Shown piece by piece: positions 16,709-30,452 of a DNA stretch of 64,000 nucleotides. The position numbers and the translations under genes were made by a program. How positions within the stretch are numbered: position 1 is the first letter of the stretch; the number at the start of each line of letters is the position of its first letter. The notes under the pieces are model-generated. The model searched no databases. It worked only from the letters and a program-made list of their open reading frames with translations, and was not told the DNA's origin. Source of the stretch: Dyella sp. ASV24 (GTDB lineage Bacteria > Pseudomonadota > Gammaproteobacteria > Xanthomonadales > Rhodanobacteraceae); assembly GCF_016428905.1 (NCBI RefSeq), contig NZ_JAELTQ010000012.1:1-64000 (forward strand), given 5' to 3'.

Positions 16709-19700
16709 TCACCGCCGGCCGAACAGTTGCCGCAAGCGGCCACCCAGCGAGGCGGTCTTGTGCGGCTCCGTCAGGTCACCCTCCGGCAGGGCCGCGGCCA
16801 GTGAAGCCAGCGGACTTGTCGCAACGTCGAGCAGGTTGAGCTTCACCCCGGTTTCCTTGCGTACCTGCGTGACCATCTCGATGGCCAGCAGCGAATGGCC
16901 GCCGATATCGAAAAAGTTGTCGCTGGCCCGCACGTCATCCGCACCCACTAGCCGGCACCAGACCTGGCCGAGATAGCGTTCGCGCGGATCATCGCTGGCG
17001 CTGACGCCCGGTTCCGCATCCTCGGTAACCAGCGTGGCGTTGAGGACAGGTGGCGGTAGCGCTTTACGATCGGTCTTGCCGTTGGGTGTGCGGGGCAACG
17101 CGGACAGGCGCACCAGGTGCTGCGGCTGCATGTACGCGGGCAGGCGGGCGGCAAGCTGTGCGCGCAGCTTCGGCCAGAGCAGTTCTTCGTCCTCTGCGCA
17201 CACGGCGTAGAGCACGAGGCGTTCGTCGTTGGGCGCGACCTCGCGGACGACCACGACGCAATCGAGCACGCCGGGTTCCATGCGCGCCACGGCTTCGATC
17301 TCGCCGGGTTCGATGCGATAACCACGCAGCTTCACCTGGAAGTCGAGGCGGCCCAGGTGTTCCAGCGTGCCGTTTGCCAGCCAGCGTGCGCGGTCGCCGG
17401 TGCGATAGAAGCGTGCGCCGGGTGAGAACGGATCAGCTGGGAAGCGTTCCGCAGTCAATTCCTCGCGATGCAGATAGCCAAGTGCTACGCCGTCGCCGCC
17501 GATACACAGTTCGCCGGGTACGCCGATGGGGCAATGCTGGCCGTGTTCGTCGAGGATGTGGATGGTGGTGTTGGCGATGGGTGTGCCGATGGAGATGCCG
17601 TGCTCGGGCTGTTCCACGCGCCAGCAGGTGGACCACACCGTGGTCTCGGTGGGGCCATACATGTTCCACAACCCGGCACCGCGTGCGAGCAGTTGTTGCG
17701 CCAGATCGGCCGACAACGGCTCGCCACCGCACAGCGCACGGAAACCAGACCCCGGCTGCCAGGGCGTTTGCAGCAACAAGCGCCAGGTGACCGGCGTGGC
17801 CTGCATCATGGTGGCGGCGTGCACGTCCAGCAGTTGGCACAGGGCATCGCCATCCATGGATTCCTCGCGCGTGGCGAGCAGCACTTCGCCACCGACGCTG
17901 AGGGGGCCAAACAGTTCCAGCACGGCAATGTCGAAGGACAGCGTGGTGACGGCGAGCAGGCGTTCGTCCGCATGCAGGCCAGGTCGCTGTGCCATGCCCG
18001 CCAGGAAGTTCACCACCGCGCGATGCGGAATGGCGACACCCTTGGGGCGGCCGGTGGAGCCTGAGGTGTAGATCACGTACGCGACGGACTCGCCGTTGAG
18101 TGCGGCATCCGTCGGCAGGCGTGTATCCGGCTGGGCTGCGATGTCGGCGGCGGCCTCGTCCAGAAGCAGCCGTGAACCACCGTGGTCATCGATGCGAGCA
18201 GCGATGGCCGACTCGGTGACGAGCACGGCAAGCTGGGCGTCCTGCGCCATATAGGACAAGCGATCGGCGGGGAACTCCGGGTCCAGCGGGACATAACCCG
18301 CGCCGGTCTTCAGTACCGCCAGTACGGTTGCCAACATGTCGATGCCGCGTGTAAGCGATACGCCGACCAGTGCGCCATGCACCGCGCCGCGTTCGCGCAG
18401 GGCATGCGCAATGCGGTTGGCGCGCGCATCCAGCTCGAGGTAGCTCAGCGTGACGTCACGGCAACGAATGGCATGGCGCTCCGGAGCCTTGTCGCATTGC
18501 TGCTCGAACAGTTGATGCAGGCGGGCGTCGGGAACACTCAGCGCGGTTTGATTCCACTCAGCGAGCAGGGCGCTTTCGGGTTCCGGCAATAGTTGGAGGC
18601 GCGCAACCGTTTGACCGGGATCGGCCAGGGCTGAGGCCAGCAGGCTCTCGTAGCAATCACGGAAGCGCGCCGCCGTCGCCGGATCGAAGATGTCGGCGTT
18701 ATACGTGATACCGCCCAGCAGGCCTTGTTCCTGCTCGAGGAACCACAGGCCGATATCGTCGGCGGCTCCGCGCTGGAAAACGGGCAGATGCTCGTGCGAC
18801 AGCTCGCCCCAGGACACGATGCGGCGGCGTGCATCCTGAAAGGAGAACATGGCCTGGGAGATCGGCGGCCGGCTTTCGTCGCGCGCCAATCCCAACGAAA
18901 ACACCAATTGCTCGAACGGTACGTCGGGATGCGCAAATGCATCGAGCACGACCTGTCGTACCTGTCGCAGCACGTCACGGAAAGGCGCCTCGGGATCGAC
19001 CGCCACACGCAGCGGTAGCGCGTTGACGAACAGGCCCATGATGCTCTCGGTCTCCATGCGATCGCGACCGCGGACCGGCGTGCCGACGATCAGATCGCGC
19101 TGGCCGCTCAGGCGATGCAGGAGCACGTAGTACGTCGCCAGCAGCACCATGAACGAGGTGGCTTCTTCGCGTTGCGCCAGAGCGTGCACGGCGGCAGCGC
19201 GTTCAGCGGGAATGCGAACCCACTCGGTAGCGCCAGCGCCCGACATGCGCGCGGGGCGCTGGCGGTCGGCGGGGAGTTCCAGCGGTTCCAGCGCGCCGTC
19301 CAGCGTCTTGAGCCAGTGCGCCAGTTGCTTCTGCACGGTGTCGCTGCGCATCCAGTCGCGATGCCATGCCGAAAAGTCGGCGTACTCCACGGCGAGCGGC
19401 GGCAAACCTGTATCGCTGCCCGCGCAACGGGATACGTAGGCACGCGACAGGTCTTCGTACAACAGATCGAACGACCAGCCATCCCACACGATGTGGTGGG
19501 CCATAAAGAAGAACACGTGGTCGTTGTCGTCCAGCCGGAACAGGCGGGCGCGGTACAGCGGTGGCTGGGCGAGGTCGAACGGCTGGGCGATGTCCGCATC
19601 CAGTGTCTGCTTCAGCACGTCCAGGCGCGTCTCCGCAGGCAGTGCGGTGAGATCTTCCAATGGCAGCTCGGGCAGGAGTCCGGCATGAATGCGCTGGAGC

Positions 19701-22700
19701 CCGCCGTTCTCGCCCGTTTCGATGGAGGTGCGCAGGGCTGGCTGGCGTTGCACCACATCGCGTAAGGCCTGGCGGAAGGCTGCTACGTTCATGGGGCCGC
19801 GCAGACGGTGCGCGGACGGCGTGTTGTAAACCACGCGGCCGGGGTGCAGTTGTTCCAGATACCACAGGCGCTGCTGCATCGAGGACAGCGGTGCGACCTC
19901 GCGATTCGGGAGGCGCGGGATGTCCGCCGATGGTGTGGCGGTGTCCGGGGCGCGATAGCCATCGATGGTCTGGGCGAGGCCCTCGATGGTCGGCGCATCG
20001 AACAGTGTGCGGAAAGAGAGCGTAATGCCGAATTCCCGGTTCAGGCGCGCAGTCAATTGCGCCGCGAGCAAGGAGTGGCCGCCCAGTGCAAAGAAGTTGT
20101 CGCGTACGTCCAGCTCCGGTAGAGCGAGCACGGCTTCCATCGCGGTAGCCACGCGGCGCTCGGTGTCGGTACGGGGCATAAGGCGGTCGCGGCGCGCTTC
20201 AGCGGCGGGTTGCGCGGGCGCGGGAAGCGACTTGCGGTCGATCTTGCCGTTAGGCAGCAGCGGAATGGCCGCCATCGCCACGAAGTGCTGCGGCACCATG
20301 TAATCAGGCAGGCGCTGGCGCAGGGGCGGGCACAGGTCGACGGTTTCCAGATCCGCGCCTTCGGCAGCAACCACGTAGGCGACGAGACGCACGTCGCCGG
20401 GGCGATCCTCGCGCGCCATCACCACGGCACGGGCGACTTCCGGCAGATCGGTCAGCGCGGTTTCGATTTCGCCCAGCTCGATGCGGTAGCCGCGGATCTT
20501 TACCTGGAAATCGAGACGGCCGAGATGTTCCAGCTCGCCCTTGGCCAGCCAGCGACCACGATCGCCCGTGCGATACATGCGCGCATCGGCCTCGCCGGAG
20601 AACGGATCCGGCAGGAAGCGTTCTGCGTTGAGCTCCGGACGGTCGAGATAACCCAGCGTGACGCCATCACCGCCAATGTAGATTTCACCCGGCATGCCCA
20701 GCGGACAAGGTGCGCCGTGCTCGTCGAGTACGTGGACGGTGGTGTTGGCGATGGGCCTTCCGATGGTGATGCCGGTACGCGGGTCGTGTGCGCGCCACAG
20801 CGTGGACCACACGGTGGTTTCGGTGGGGCCGTAGGCGTTCCACAGTTCACCGCAACGCGCCAGCAGTGCTTCGGCCAGATCCAGCGGAAGCGGTTCGCCA
20901 CCGGCAATCGCCTTGAAGCCGGCGTGACCTTCCCAGCCGGATTCCAGCAATACGCGCCAACCGGCCGGCGTTGCCTGCATGATCGTCGCGCCGCTACGCT
21001 CCACCAGATCGCGCAGCGCACTGCCGTCGCGTACGTGGTCGTGATCGGCCAGCACGAGGGCTGCGCCCACGCTGAGCGGCAACATCAGTTCAAGGAAGGC
21101 GATGTCGAAGGACAGTGTGGTCACGGCAACCAGACGATCGTCCTCGCGGATGCCGGGTTCCCTTTGCATGCTGCTGATGAAGTTGGATGTCGCCCGGTGC
21201 GGCACGCGCACGCCCTTGGGCTTGCCGGTCGAGCCGGAGGTGTAGATCACGTAGGCGACGGATTCGGGCGTGGCCGAGCCTTCGTCGCGCGGCGGGCGCT
21301 CGGCGCTCGCTGCATTGATGACTGCAGCGTCTCGCTTGAGCGAGAGCACGTTTGCTGCCGGAAAATCGAAGATGGCCGACGCTTCGTCATCGACGATAAG
21401 CGCGGCGAGCGAGGCGTCCTGTGCCATAAAGGCTAGGCGCTCCGCCGGGAAGCTTGGATCGAGCGGCACGTAACCCGCGCCGGATTTCAGCACGGCCAGC
21501 AGCGCGGCGATCATGTCCGGACTGCGGCTGAGCGACAGGCCCACGAGGTGGCCTCGGCTCACGCCATGGTCGCGCAGTACGCGGGCGATGCGATTGGCGC
21601 GGGCGTCCAGTTCGGCGTAGCTCAGCGGTGCATCACCTGCGATAGCGGTGCGGGTGGGGACGCGATCGGCCTGCTGTTCCACATATTCGTGCGCCAATCG
21701 GTCCGCGGGATATGCCGTACGTGCGGGCTGCAGCGTCGTCAGGGCTGCCTGCATGGAGGGCGAGACCAGCGCCAGCGCATTGCTGGCCGCCTGGGGCGTG
21801 GCTACGGCATGCCGCAGCAAGGTCGCGTAGGCGTCCAGCCACGCCTGGATGGTGGCGGGTTCGAACAAGTCGCTGTTGTACTGGCATTCCAGGCGGATGC
21901 CGTTAGGCAACTGCACGGCGTTGACGAACAACTCGAAGTTTTCGAACGCGCGCGGGTTGCCGGCGAATTCGAAGGACAGGCCGGGGAAGCTGACAGTGCG
22001 CTCGTCCAGCGCCTGATCCAGATTGAACAGCACGCCGGCCAGTGGCAGGCGGCCCGGATCGCGCGGCAGGGCGAGGCGCGCGAGCAGGCTGCCCAGCGTG
22101 TACTGCTGATGATCGAAGGCATCGAGCAGATCGCCGCGCACCTGCTTGAGGCAGTCCTCGAAGGGCGCGGTTGTATCGAGCATCACGCGCAACGGCAGCA
22201 CGTTGACGCAGTGGCCTACCAGATCCTGATGGCCGCCCGCGGCCTGTCCAGCCGATGGAATGCCGATGACCACATCGTCCTGACCGCTGAGCCGTTGCAG
22301 CAACAGGCCGAAGCCGGCGAGCAGGGTCGCGTACAGGCTCGCGCCGCGCTGAGCACCCATGCGCTTGATGTCGGCGACGAGCGATGCGTCCAGCGACAGA
22401 TCTTCGCGGCGCGAGTGAAAGCTGCGCTGGCGAGGGCGCGGGTGATCGGTGGGCAGGTCCAGCGAAGGCGTGGCGTTGTGAAAGCGGGCGAGCCAGTAGG
22501 CTTCGTCATCCTTGCCGGAGGCGCTCTGCGCACGCGCCGCCTCGGCGAGTGCGTAATCGGCAAACAGGTCGGCGGGCGGTAATTCCTCGCCCTTGCCGAT
22601 CTGTTGCGCATAGAGCGCTGCCAGATCGCGCACGATCACACCGAACGACCAGCCATCGCACACGATGTGATGCGCAGTGAATACCAGCAGGTGTTCCTGC

Positions 22701-23155
22701 GATGACAGGCGCAACAACTCGGCACGCACCAACGGGCCGGTATCCAGGTTGAACGGTTCACTGACCACGCGGGCGAGCGTGGCCTCGATCTCCGCCTGTT
22801 GTTCGTCCGGCCCCAGCCATGAGAGCTCGCGCAGCGGACAAGGCAGGTCGAGATCCGCCGCAATGCATAGCTCGCCGCCGTCGTTAGCGAAGGTGGCGCG
22901 CAGAGCCTCATGGCGTTCGGGCAGTTGGCGCAGCGCGGTTTGCAGGGCCGTTACGTCGAGATCACCGTGCAGCCGCAGCGATACGGATTCGTTGTAGGCC
23001 AGTGAGGCTTCGGGTTCCAGTGTGGAAGCGAGCCACACTTCGCGCTGCGGCGCCGTGGCCGGCACCACGCGCGCCAGCGTTGCACCGGCAAACGGGTCGT
23101 AGTCGACAGCGATCGGGCTGGCGTCGGTTGCCTGCACGGACTCATGCGGGTTCAT
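16709..23155 (-). CDS. Non-ribosomal peptide synthetase, C-A-PCP-C-A-PCP
   Basis: A 2148-residue two-module synthetase. Condensation domain 1 has HHIVCDG near residue 163. Adenylation domain 1 has [11 protein letters not shown] near 640 and the carrier LGGHSLLA near 1026. Condensation domain 2 has HHIVWDG near 1221, adenylation domain 2 [11 protein letters not shown] near 1698, and the final carrier IGGHSLLA near 2088. No epimerase, thioesterase or reductase follows; the protein ends about 60 residues after the last carrier serine. Reading the binding-pocket positions by eye gives DILQIGAVWK and DILQLGMVWK, which resemble the published glycine code. The start at 23155 overlaps the upstream stop as ATGA, so chain transfer from the hybrid protein is expected. 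Confidence 0.95.
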   Translation of the reverse strand: MNPHESVQATDASPIAVDYDPFAGATLARVVPATAPQREVWLASTLEPEASLAYNESVSLRLHGDLDVTALQTALRQLPERHEALRATFANDGGELCIAADLDLPCPLRELSWLGPDEQQAEIEATLARVVSEPFNLDTGPLVRAELLRLSSQEHLLVFTAHHIVCDGWSFGVIVRDLAALYAQQIGKGEELPPADLFADYALAEAARAQSASGKDDEAYWLARFHNATPSLDLPTDHPRPRQRSFHSRREDLSLDASLVADIKRMGAQRGASLYATLLAGFGLLLQRLSGQDDVVIGIPSAGQAAGGHQDLVGHCVNVLPLRVMLDTTAPFEDCLKQVRGDLLDAFDHQQYTLGSLLARLALPRDPGRLPLAGVLFNLDQALDERTVSFPGLSFEFAGNPRAFENFELFVNAVQLPNGIRLECQYNSDLFEPATIQAWLDAYATLLRHAVATPQAASNALALVSPSMQAALTTLQPARTAYPADRLAHEYVEQQADRVPTRTAIAGDAPLSYAELDARANRIARVLRDHGVSRGHLVGLSLSRSPDMIAALLAVLKSGAGYVPLDPSFPAERLAFMAQDASLAALIVDDEASAIFDFPAANVLSLKRDAAVINAASAERPPRDEGSATPESVAYVIYTSGSTGKPKGVRVPHRATSNFISSMQREPGIREDDRLVAVTTLSFDIAFLELMLPLSVGAALVLADHDHVRDGSALRDLVERSGATIMQATPAGWRVLLESGWEGHAGFKAIAGGEPLPLDLAEALLARCGELWNAYGPTETTVWSTLWRAHDPRTGITIGRPIANTTVHVLDEHGAPCPLGMPGEIYIGGDGVTLGYLDRPELNAERFLPDPFSGEADARMYRTGDRGRWLAKGELEHLGRLDFQVKIRGYRIELGEIETALTDLPEVARAVVMAREDRPGDVRLVAYVVAAEGADLETVDLCPPLRQRLPDYMVPQHFVAMAAIPLLPNGKIDRKSLPAPAQPAAEARRDRLMPRTDTERRVATAMEAVLALPELDVRDNFFALGGHSLLAAQLTARLNREFGITLSFRTLFDAPTIEGLAQTIDGYRAPDTATPSADIPRLPNREVAPLSSMQQRLWYLEQLHPGRVVYNTPSAHRLRGPMNVAAFRQALRDVVQRQPALRTSIETGENGGLQRIHAGLLPELPLEDLTALPAETRLDVLKQTLDADIAQPFDLAQPPLYRARLFRLDDNDHVFFFMAHHIVWDGWSFDLLYEDLSRAYVSRCAGSDTGLPPLAVEYADFSAWHRDWMRSDTVQKQLAHWLKTLDGALEPLELPADRQRPARMSGAGATEWVRIPAERAAAVHALAQREEATSFMVLLATYYVLLHRLSGQRDLIVGTPVRGRDRMETESIMGLFVNALPLRVAVDPEAPFRDVLRQVRQVVLDAFAHPDVPFEQLVFSLGLARDESRPPISQAMFSFQDARRRIVSWGELSHEHLPVFQRGAADDIGLWFLEQEQGLLGGITYNADIFDPATAARFRDCYESLLASALADPGQTVARLQLLPEPESALLAEWNQTALSVPDARLHQLFEQQCDKAPERHAIRCRDVTLSYLELDARANRIAHALRERGAVHGALVGVSLTRGIDMLATVLAVLKTGAGYVPLDPEFPADRLSYMAQDAQLAVLVTESAIAARIDDHGGSRLLLDEAAADIAAQPDTRLPTDAALNGESVAYVIYTSGSTGRPKGVAIPHRAVVNFLAGMAQRPGLHADERLLAVTTLSFDIAVLELFGPLSVGGEVLLATREESMDGDALCQLLDVHAATMMQATPVTWRLLLQTPWQPGSGFRALCGGEPLSADLAQQLLARGAGLWNMYGPTETTVWSTCWRVEQPEHGISIGTPIANTTIHILDEHGQHCPIGVPGELCIGGDGVALGYLHREELTAERFPADPFSPGARFYRTGDRARWLANGTLEHLGRLDFQVKLRGYRIEPGEIEAVARMEPGVLDCVVVVREVAPNDERLVLYAVCAEDEELLWPKLRAQLAARLPAYMQPQHLVRLSALPRTPNGKTDRKALPPPVLNATLVTEDAEPGVSASDDPRERYLGQVWCRLVGADDVRASDNFFDIGGHSLLAIEMVTQVRKETGVKLNLLDVATSPLASLAAALPEGDLTEPHKTASLGGRLRQLFGRR

Positions 23156-26100
23156 GCATTCACCCTCATGTACTTGCCCGGCATGTCGGGGTTGGGCACA
23201 AACCAGGCCGGGTTGCCTTCCTGGTCCTTGCCCAGCCGTGCGCCGACCACGGGCGGGCGATTGGCGTCGATGGCCAGTGCTTCCACTTTCTTGTTGCGCG
23301 GCAGGAATTCGGCTTCCTGCATTTCGAGTACGGATTCCTTGTAGGCCTTGGCAATGGCCTGGAAATCCTGCTCGCTGTGCGCCGTGGTGAAGAAGCATGG
23401 GAAGTTGTCGAGCAGGTGAATGCCACGGCTGCGGATCATGGCGAAGAGCAGATCCTGCAGCGGGTGGTCTTCCGTGAAGTTGGTCTTCCACACCGACGCG
23501 AAGTGCACCAGTTGGATCGGTGCGCCGACGCTGGCGCAGAAGGCGTTGAGTTCATCCATGAGCAGGCTGGTGCGCGCGTTCAGGCGTTCCTGCAACGCGG
23601 GGCCGTTCTGCTTGAGGTGGTTGAGCACGGCATGCGCGGCAGCCAGCGCCAGCGGGTGGCGCACGAACGTACCGGCGAAATAAGTGACGCCAACGGTCGG
23701 GATGGACGCATCGCCGTACTGCCAGCCGCCACCATCCAATGCATCCATGTAGCGGCGCTTGCCGGCGATCACGCCGATGGGGAAGCCGCCGCCGACCACC
23801 TTGCCGTAGGAGGCCAGGTCGGCGTCGATGCCCAGCACCTGTTGCGCGCCGCGTGGATGCGAGCGGAAGCCGGTGACCACTTCGTCGAAGATCAGCAGAG
23901 CGCCGGCATCGGTGGTGATGGCGCGCAGCTCTTTGAGGAAGTCGCGCGGCTGGAAATCCGGGCGACGGCTCTGCACCGGCTCGACCAGTACGGCAGCGAT
24001 GCTGGATGCGCGCTCGCGGATGATCTGCAGTGTTTCGGGTGTGCCGTAATCGAGCACCAGTACGTTATCTGACGTATTGCGCAGGATGCCCGGCGCGGCG
24101 GGCACCGAACGCAGCTTCTTGGTGCCGCGCACGATCACTTCGTCGAAGATGCCGTGATACGAGCCGGTGAAGATCACCAATGTGTCGCGACCGGTGACAG
24201 TGCGGGCAATGCGGATGGTGCCCATGACGGCTTCCGAACCGGTATTGCACAGCGCAGCGCGGTCGAAGCCGGTAAGCTCGCACACCTGTTCGGCGACTTC
24301 ACCAGCGAGTGGATGCTGCGGGCCGATTTCATAGCCGGCATCGAGCTGGCGACGCACGGCGTCGAGTACGAAATCCGGTTGCCAGCCGAACAGGTTCATG
24401 CCGAAGCCGTTGAGAGCATCGACGTATTCGTTGCCGTCCAGGTCCCATACTTTGGAGCCTTTCGAGCGGTTCACCACGATCTGATAGATCATTTCCTTGA
24501 GCAGCGGGCGGAAGCCATTCACCACGCGCGGATCCGCCAGATGATCGCGGTGGCGCTGCGTGTATTCCTTGGATGCCCGCGTGCGGTCGATGTAGCGGCG
24601 CATGAAGGCATCCAGGCGCGCATGCTGGCGATCGGTCAAGTCCGTCTGGGTGGAGTGGATGCGGGCAATGGCGCCGAAGGCCTTCTTCACGTCATAGGTG
24701 GTGTGGGCGAGCGTGGCTTCTTCGTCCTGCGCGGGCGGCTGGGTCGTTGCGGCAGCGACTGGCGCGGCCGGAGCGGACGCAGGCGCTGCAGCAGTGGCTT
24801 GCACGGGCGCGGCGGGTGCAACAGGTGCTACCGCCAGGCTTGCGCCGGCAAGCAAGGCCAGCTGCTGCTGCATGATCAGCATCTGTTGCTGGATAAGATC
24901 CTGCACGACGTTGCCGCTGGCAGCGATCTGCATGACCGGCGCGGCGATGGCGGCGGGAGCCATCGCCGCGCCGGATGCGGCGGGAACAACCGGGTTGGCC
25001 GGGGCAGGCGTGGCGGCATCCGGCGGCAGCATCTGATCGATATGCATGGCGAGGCGCTCGAATGAGGAAAACGACTCCATCAGTTCGCGGAAGGTGATCT
25101 TCAGCGCGAAGGTTTTCTGCAACTGCAGTGCGACTTGCGTGAGCGAGAGCGAATCCAGCCCCAGTTCGACGAAACCGGCGGTGGGCTCGACGCCTTGCAG
25201 CTCGGCACCGGAAACGTCCTCGAACAGCTCGGTGAGCTGGGCGAGCAGGCGGGCGTGACGGGGCGAGCCGGCATGGGCGCCGGAGACGTTGACATCCATG
25301 GGAGGCTCCACAACAAGGGCAGCTGAAGGGGCGAACAACGGCACGACGTTGTCGACCAAAGGAATGGGCGTGGCGGCGATGGGCATGGTGGCGACCGGCG
25401 CGGCGGCTTCCACCCAGTAGCGTTTGCGCTCGAACGGATAGGTGGGCAGGCGCACGCGTCGGCGATTCGCGCGGCGATCCAGCGAGCACACGGCCACAGG
25501 CAGGCCTGCGCACCACAGTTCACCCATGGCGGCGACCCAGGCGGCGCGTTCGGCTGGCTCCGCATCCGCAATGCTGGACACGACGTGGTGCTTGCGGCTT
25601 TGCGCGTGCTGGCGGGCCAGCGTGGTCAGCGCGTTGCGCGGGCCGACTTCGAGGAACACACGCGGTTGTTCACCCATCTGCGCGAGCAGTGCGGGCGAGA
25701 AACGCACGGTGCCGCGCAGGTGGCGCGTCCAGTAGTCGGGCGAGGTGGCATCGGCGGCGTCGAGCAGTTCGCCGCTCAGCGTGGAAATGATGGGCAGCGT
25801 CGGTGCCGAAAGCGCAACACGCGCCACCTCGGCGCGGAACGGTTCGAGCACTGGATCCATCATGGCGGAGTGGAACGCATGCGAGGTCTGCAGCAGTCGG
25901 CAGGCCACGCCTTCCGCTTCCAGTTGCAGGCGGAAGGCTTCGACGTCGGTGGTTTCACCGCTGACCACGCTGGCGTTGGGGCTGTTCTCCGCGGCTAGCT
26001 GAAGCGACGCCGGAAGACGTGCACGCAGCGCATCGGCGCCAAGTCGCACGGAGAGCATGGAGCCCGCGGGCATCGATTGCATCAGGCGACCGCGACGGGC

Positions 26101-29100
26101 GATGAGGCGTGCGCCGTCCGCCAAGCTCATGACGCCGGCCAGGACGGCGGCGACGAACTCGCCGACGCTGTGGCCGATCATCGCGACAGGCGTGATATCC
26201 ATGGAAAGCCACAGCTTTGCCAGCGCGTACTCGATGGCGAAGGTGGCCGGCTGGGTCAGCGAGGTTTCGCGCAGGGCGGCGGCGTCGCTGTCGAACAGGC
26301 GTTCGCGCAGATCGAAGCCCAGCTCGCCGCGCAGTGCTTCCGCACAATCATCGATGGCGGCGCGGAAAGTAGGCTCGGTGGCATACAGGGCTTTGCCCAT
26401 GCCGGCGTACTGCGAACCTTGGCCGGGGAACAGGAACACGACCTCAGGCGCTGGCTTGGTGGCTTCGCGCACGTTGGAGGCAGACAGATCATTCAGGCGG
26501 GCCACGGCCTCATCCACCGTCGCGGCGACCACGCACGCGCGATGCGCAAAAGCTTTGCGGCCGTGCAGCAGCGTGCTGCCCACGTCGGCGAGATTGGCAT
26601 CGGGGTGGGCTGCCAGATGGCTGGCGAGACGCGCGGCGGATGCGGTAACAGCCGATGACGTGCGGCCGGACAGGAACAGCAATTGCGGACCCTGGGTCGC
26701 GTCCGATGGTGTCGCCGCAGGAGCTGCTTCCATGATCACGTGCGCATTGGTGCCACCCACACCGAACGAGCTGACGCCTGCACGCAGCGGCTGCTCGCTT
26801 GTGGGCCATGCGCGCAACGTGTCGTTGACCACGAACGGCGAGTTGGCGAAATCGATCTTGGGATTGGTGGCCTGTACATGCAGCGATGGGGGCAGCAGCC
26901 GTTCGTGCAGTGACAATGCCGTCTTGATCACGCCGGTGGCGCCCGCTGCGATGACGGTGTGCCCGACGTTGCTCTTGACCGAGCCGATGGCGCAGTAGCC
27001 GCAGTCGTTCGTGTGCTGCCGGAACGCGGTGGTCAAGCCTTCGATCTCGATGGGGTCGCCCAGTGGTGTCGCGGTGCCATGGGCTTCGACGTAGGAAATG
27101 GAGCGTGCATCCACGCTAGCATCGGCCAGGGCCATGGCGATGACTGCTGCCTGGCCTTCGCTGCTGGGTGCGGTAAAGCTGGCCTTGCCGCCACCATCGT
27201 TGTTCACGGCCACGCCGCGGATCAGGGCGAGCACGTCGTCGCCATCGCGTTGCGCATCCGACCAGCGCTTGAGCAGAACGACAGCAGCGCCATCACTGAA
27301 TACCGTGCCCTGGGCCTGCGCATCGAAGGTGCGCGTATGGCCATCCGGCGACAGCATCGAGCCTTCCTGCGCGATATAGCCACTGCGCGGCGGGCAGGTG
27401 ATGGATACGCCGCCGGCGATGGCCATCTCGCATTGCCCAGCGCGCAGCGCGGCCACCGCCTGACAGATGGCGACCAGCGAGGTGGAGCAGGCGGTGCTGA
27501 CGTTGACCGCCGGACCCGTGAGGTTGAGCTTGTGCGCCACGCGTGTGGCGAAGAAATCCTTTTCGTTGGCCAGTGACACCTGGAAGGCGCCGAGCTTGTC
27601 GATCAGGTCCGGGCGATGCGTGAGGTGATGCTGGAAGTAGGTGGCGTGGTACATGCCGCCGAACACACCCACTGGCACGTCGTTGCGGTCGGGCGTATAG
27701 CCGCCGCGCTCCAGGCATTCCCAGCACAGTTCAAGAAAGATGCGCTGTTGCGGATCCATCAACTCCGCTTCGCGCGGCGAGATGCCGAAGAACGCGGCAT
27801 CGAAATCTTCCACGCCATCGACGATGCCGCGGGCGGCCACGTAAGCGGGATCGTTGCGCAGGGCGGCGGGAATGGAGGCGTCGAGTTCTTCGGCGCTGAA
27901 GTGGGTGATGGATTCACGCCCTTCGCACAGATGCGACCAGAAGGTTTCCACATCGGCCGCGCCAGGGAAGCGCCCCGCTGCTGCGACGATGGCGATGGGT
28001 TCGTTCGCGTCCCCCTGGCGTCCGCGCGACAGGCGCGACGCAAGGGCGGAGCGTGCACCGCGCCCTTCGATCAGCGCGGCCAGCGCCGCCGGTGTCGGGT
28101 CGGCAAAGAAGGCGGGGATGGTCGGCGTGGCCGACATGTCGCCATGCACGCGCTCCATCAGGCGCACGGCCAGCAGCGAGTTGCCGCCGAGGTCGAAGAA
28201 GTGATCGAGGCGGCCGACCTGATCGATCTCCAGTACGTCGGAGAACAACGCGCACAGCCGTTGTTCCAGTTCGCTGGACGGCGGCACGTAGCGGTCGGCA
28301 AGTTCCGGGCGGCCACGGCCCGGTGCGGGCAGGGCACGGCGGTCCAGCTTGCCATTGGTGGTGACCGGCATGCTGTGCATGCGCACATACGAGACGGGCA
28401 CCATGTACTCGGGCAGCGTCTTCGCCAGCTCCGCGCGCAGGGTTCGTGCGGTGACGGCAGCATCTTCGGCGACGAAATACGCCACCAGGCGCTTCTGGCC
28501 GGGCTGGTCTTCGCGCGCAAGCACGGCGCTGGCGCGCACGCCGGGGAGATTTTGCAGCGAGGCTTCGATCTCGCCGATTTCGATGCGATAGCCGCGGATC
28601 TTCACCTGGCCGTCGATGCGGCCGATGAAATCGATAACGCCGTCCGATAGCCAGCGCACCAGGTCGCCGGTGCGATACAGCTTGCCGCTTGCGGCGAACG
28701 GATCGGCGACGAAGCGGGTGGCGGTGAGTTCCTCGCGCGCCATGTAGCCGCGCGCGACGCCTTCACCACCGATGTAGAGCTCGCCGATCACGCCTGGCGG
28801 CACCAGCTGGCCGCGAGCGTTGACCACGTGCAGCGTGGTGTCGGCGATCGGGCGACCGATGGGGATGGAGCGTGCTGTTCCGTCCAGGCTGGCCGGTATG
28901 CGGTAGGTCGTGGCGAACGTGGTGCACTCGGTAGGACCGTAGCCGTTGATCAGCGTGGTGCTCGGCAGCAATGACTGTGCCTTGCGGACATGCGGGACGG
29001 ACAGGGCTTCGCCACCGGTGAGCAACTGTTCCAGTCCGCGCAGGTGGGTGCCGTCTTCATCGACGATGGCATTGAACAGAGCAGCGGTGAGCCAGGCGAT

Positions 29101-30417
29101 GCGCGCGTCGTGCTGGCGAATGGTGCTGGCCAGACCCGCGCCGCTGGGCACGCGTTCGGGGTGAACGATGCAGGTGCCGTTGTTGAGCAAGGGGCCCCAG
29201 ATTTCGAGCGTCGCGGCGTCGAAACCCAGCGGCGCGGCGTGCAGCACGCGAGGGGCGTCGCCAAAATCGACGTAGTGGATGTCGCGCACCAATCGAATGA
29301 TCGAGCGGTGGCGAATCTCGACGCCTTTGGGCGTGCCGGTGGAGCCGGAGGTGTACATCACGTAGGCGAGTGCGTTGCCGTCGAGCGCGGGCAGCGCGGC
29401 AGTGCCGGTCGTCTCGATCAGCGAGGTGATATCCCGCATGGGGGCGGCAACGCCGGGTAGCGGCTCCATGTCGATGGGGGCTATCAGCAGTGCGGCTTGC
29501 GCATCCCCGAGAACGAAGGCCAGGCGCTCCGGTGGATTCGCACGATCCAGCGGCAGATAGGCAGCGCCTGCCTTGAGGATGCCGAGAATGGCGACGATGG
29601 CTTCGGGCGAGCGATCCAGCAGCAGCCCGACGGTGGAGCCCGGCGTGACGCCCGCCAGGATGAGTCCCGTGGCTACGCGTTCGCTGCGCTTGTCCAGCTC
29701 GCTATAGCTCAGCTTGCCGAGCGGGCCGTCGAGCGCCGTGGCGTCGCCCAGGCGGGCTGCCGCGTTGTCGAAAAGGCCATGCACGGTGTCCGCGATGTTG
29801 CGCGGCACCGCCGTATCGTTCCAGGTGGACAGCAGGCGTTCGACCGTTTCGTCGTCCAGCGCCGATACGTATTCGATGGCGTCGTCAAGCGCCAGCGAAC
29901 GGAGCACATTCGACAGTGCATGGGCGAGCGTGAGCACCATGGCTTCATCGAACACGCCGGTGTCGTAGTCGATCTGCACATGGTCGCCACCCGGAAGGAG
30001 GGACCACAGCATCGGAAGCGACGCGGTCGGCTGAACATCGTCGCTCCACGCGCCGATGGCGCTTAAGCTGCGTTCGTCGGCGGATGCGGGCAGGGTATGC
30101 GTGAGCAGCCACGCGTCGACGCCGCCTTCCAAGGGAATGGTGTGGGAGACGTTTCCAGACAACGTGGCGAGCACGATCTCCGTCTGTCCCGTCAGGCGCG
30201 AATCCACCAGGGCAAGCGCGGCACGGCGAAGCAGTACTGGAGAAACGCTCAGGCGCGTTGCCCGTGTCTCGATACTGCTGATCACGGCCGGGTCGATGGC
30301 GACAACCTGCTGCGCGCGAAAACCTTCAGCCGGTGCCGACGCCTGCCGGGTCAACACGTCGAGCAGGGACAGCTCCGTGCTGGCGGCTGACGTGGATGAA
30401 ATGTTGGGATGATTCAT
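23152..30417 (-). CDS. Hybrid NRPS-PKS-aminotransferase, A-PCP-KS-AT-ACP-AMT
   Basis: A 2421-residue hybrid enzyme. Residues 1 to about 200 look like a degenerate condensation-domain remnant, usual for loading modules. Then come an adenylation domain (about 215-715, [11 protein letters not shown] near 355), a carrier (LGGNSLLA, Ser near 746), a ketosynthase (about 800-1230, TACSTS Cys near 976, VEAHGTA His near 1111), and an acyltransferase (about 1328-1640, GHSVGEF near 1417, AFHS typical of malonyl choice). A second carrier follows (LGLDSLSL near 1754), then an Ala/Pro-rich linker, and a class III PLP aminotransferase (about 1905-2375, SYGKVVGGG Lys near 2204). No ketoreductase exists, so the beta-keto group should be aminated, as in iturin/mycosubtilin and microcystin-type systems. 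The eye-read A code is DALWLGGTFK, close to aliphatic-residue codes. No clear ribosome site precedes the ATG at 30417. Confidence 0.95.
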   Translation of the reverse strand: MNHPNISSTSAASTELSLLDVLTRQASAPAEGFRAQQVVAIDPAVISSIETRATRLSVSPVLLRRAALALVDSRLTGQTEIVLATLSGNVSHTIPLEGGVDAWLLTHTLPASADERSLSAIGAWSDDVQPTASLPMLWSLLPGGDHVQIDYDTGVFDEAMVLTLAHALSNVLRSLALDDAIEYVSALDDETVERLLSTWNDTAVPRNIADTVHGLFDNAAARLGDATALDGPLGKLSYSELDKRSERVATGLILAGVTPGSTVGLLLDRSPEAIVAILGILKAGAAYLPLDRANPPERLAFVLGDAQAALLIAPIDMEPLPGVAAPMRDITSLIETTGTAALPALDGNALAYVMYTSGSTGTPKGVEIRHRSIIRLVRDIHYVDFGDAPRVLHAAPLGFDAATLEIWGPLLNNGTCIVHPERVPSGAGLASTIRQHDARIAWLTAALFNAIVDEDGTHLRGLEQLLTGGEALSVPHVRKAQSLLPSTTLINGYGPTECTTFATTYRIPASLDGTARSIPIGRPIADTTLHVVNARGQLVPPGVIGELYIGGEGVARGYMAREELTATRFVADPFAASGKLYRTGDLVRWLSDGVIDFIGRIDGQVKIRGYRIEIGEIEASLQNLPGVRASAVLAREDQPGQKRLVAYFVAEDAAVTARTLRAELAKTLPEYMVPVSYVRMHSMPVTTNGKLDRRALPAPGRGRPELADRYVPPSSELEQRLCALFSDVLEIDQVGRLDHFFDLGGNSLLAVRLMERVHGDMSATPTIPAFFADPTPAALAALIEGRGARSALASRLSRGRQGDANEPIAIVAAAGRFPGAADVETFWSHLCEGRESITHFSAEELDASIPAALRNDPAYVAARGIVDGVEDFDAAFFGISPREAELMDPQQRIFLELCWECLERGGYTPDRNDVPVGVFGGMYHATYFQHHLTHRPDLIDKLGAFQVSLANEKDFFATRVAHKLNLTGPAVNVSTACSTSLVAICQAVAALRAGQCEMAIAGGVSITCPPRSGYIAQEGSMLSPDGHTRTFDAQAQGTVFSDGAAVVLLKRWSDAQRDGDDVLALIRGVAVNNDGGGKASFTAPSSEGQAAVIAMALADASVDARSISYVEAHGTATPLGDPIEIEGLTTAFRQHTNDCGYCAIGSVKSNVGHTVIAAGATGVIKTALSLHERLLPPSLHVQATNPKIDFANSPFVVNDTLRAWPTSEQPLRAGVSSFGVGGTNAHVIMEAAPAATPSDATQGPQLLFLSGRTSSAVTASAARLASHLAAHPDANLADVGSTLLHGRKAFAHRACVVAATVDEAVARLNDLSASNVREATKPAPEVVFLFPGQGSQYAGMGKALYATEPTFRAAIDDCAEALRGELGFDLRERLFDSDAAALRETSLTQPATFAIEYALAKLWLSMDITPVAMIGHSVGEFVAAVLAGVMSLADGARLIARRGRLMQSMPAGSMLSVRLGADALRARLPASLQLAAENSPNASVVSGETTDVEAFRLQLEAEGVACRLLQTSHAFHSAMMDPVLEPFRAEVARVALSAPTLPIISTLSGELLDAADATSPDYWTRHLRGTVRFSPALLAQMGEQPRVFLEVGPRNALTTLARQHAQSRKHHVVSSIADAEPAERAAWVAAMGELWCAGLPVAVCSLDRRANRRRVRLPTYPFERKRYWVEAAAPVATMPIAATPIPLVDNVVPLFAPSAALVVEPPMDVNVSGAHAGSPRHARLLAQLTELFEDVSGAELQGVEPTAGFVELGLDSLSLTQVALQLQKTFALKITFRELMESFSSFERLAMHIDQMLPPDAATPAPANPVVPAASGAAMAPAAIAAPVMQIAASGNVVQDLIQQQMLIMQQQLALLAGASLAVAPVAPAAPVQATAAAPASAPAAPVAAATTQPPAQDEEATLAHTTYDVKKAFGAIARIHSTQTDLTDRQHARLDAFMRRYIDRTRASKEYTQRHRDHLADPRVVNGFRPLLKEMIYQIVVNRSKGSKVWDLDGNEYVDALNGFGMNLFGWQPDFVLDAVRRQLDAGYEIGPQHPLAGEVAEQVCELTGFDRAALCNTGSEAVMGTIRIARTVTGRDTLVIFTGSYHGIFDEVIVRGTKKLRSVPAAPGILRNTSDNVLVLDYGTPETLQIIRERASSIAAVLVEPVQSRRPDFQPRDFLKELRAITTDAGALLIFDEVVTGFRSHPRGAQQVLGIDADLASYGKVVGGGFPIGVIAGKRRYMDALDGGGWQYGDASIPTVGVTYFAGTFVRHPLALAAAHAVLNHLKQNGPALQERLNARTSLLMDELNAFCASVGAPIQLVHFASVWKTNFTEDHPLQDLLFAMIRSRGIHLLDNFPCFFTTAHSEQDFQAIAKAYKESVLEMQEAEFLPRNKKVEALAIDANRPPVVGARLGKDQEGNPAWFVPNPDMPGKYMRVNA

Positions 30418-30452
30418 GGGCGTTCACCATGCGCGGCGCGTTGCGCGATCGT

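Noticed and set aside
23156-23491. Longer start for the second synthetase
   Set aside because: This stretch encodes the end of the hybrid synthetase aminotransferase in another frame; the ATG at 23155 overlaps the upstream stop as ATGA.
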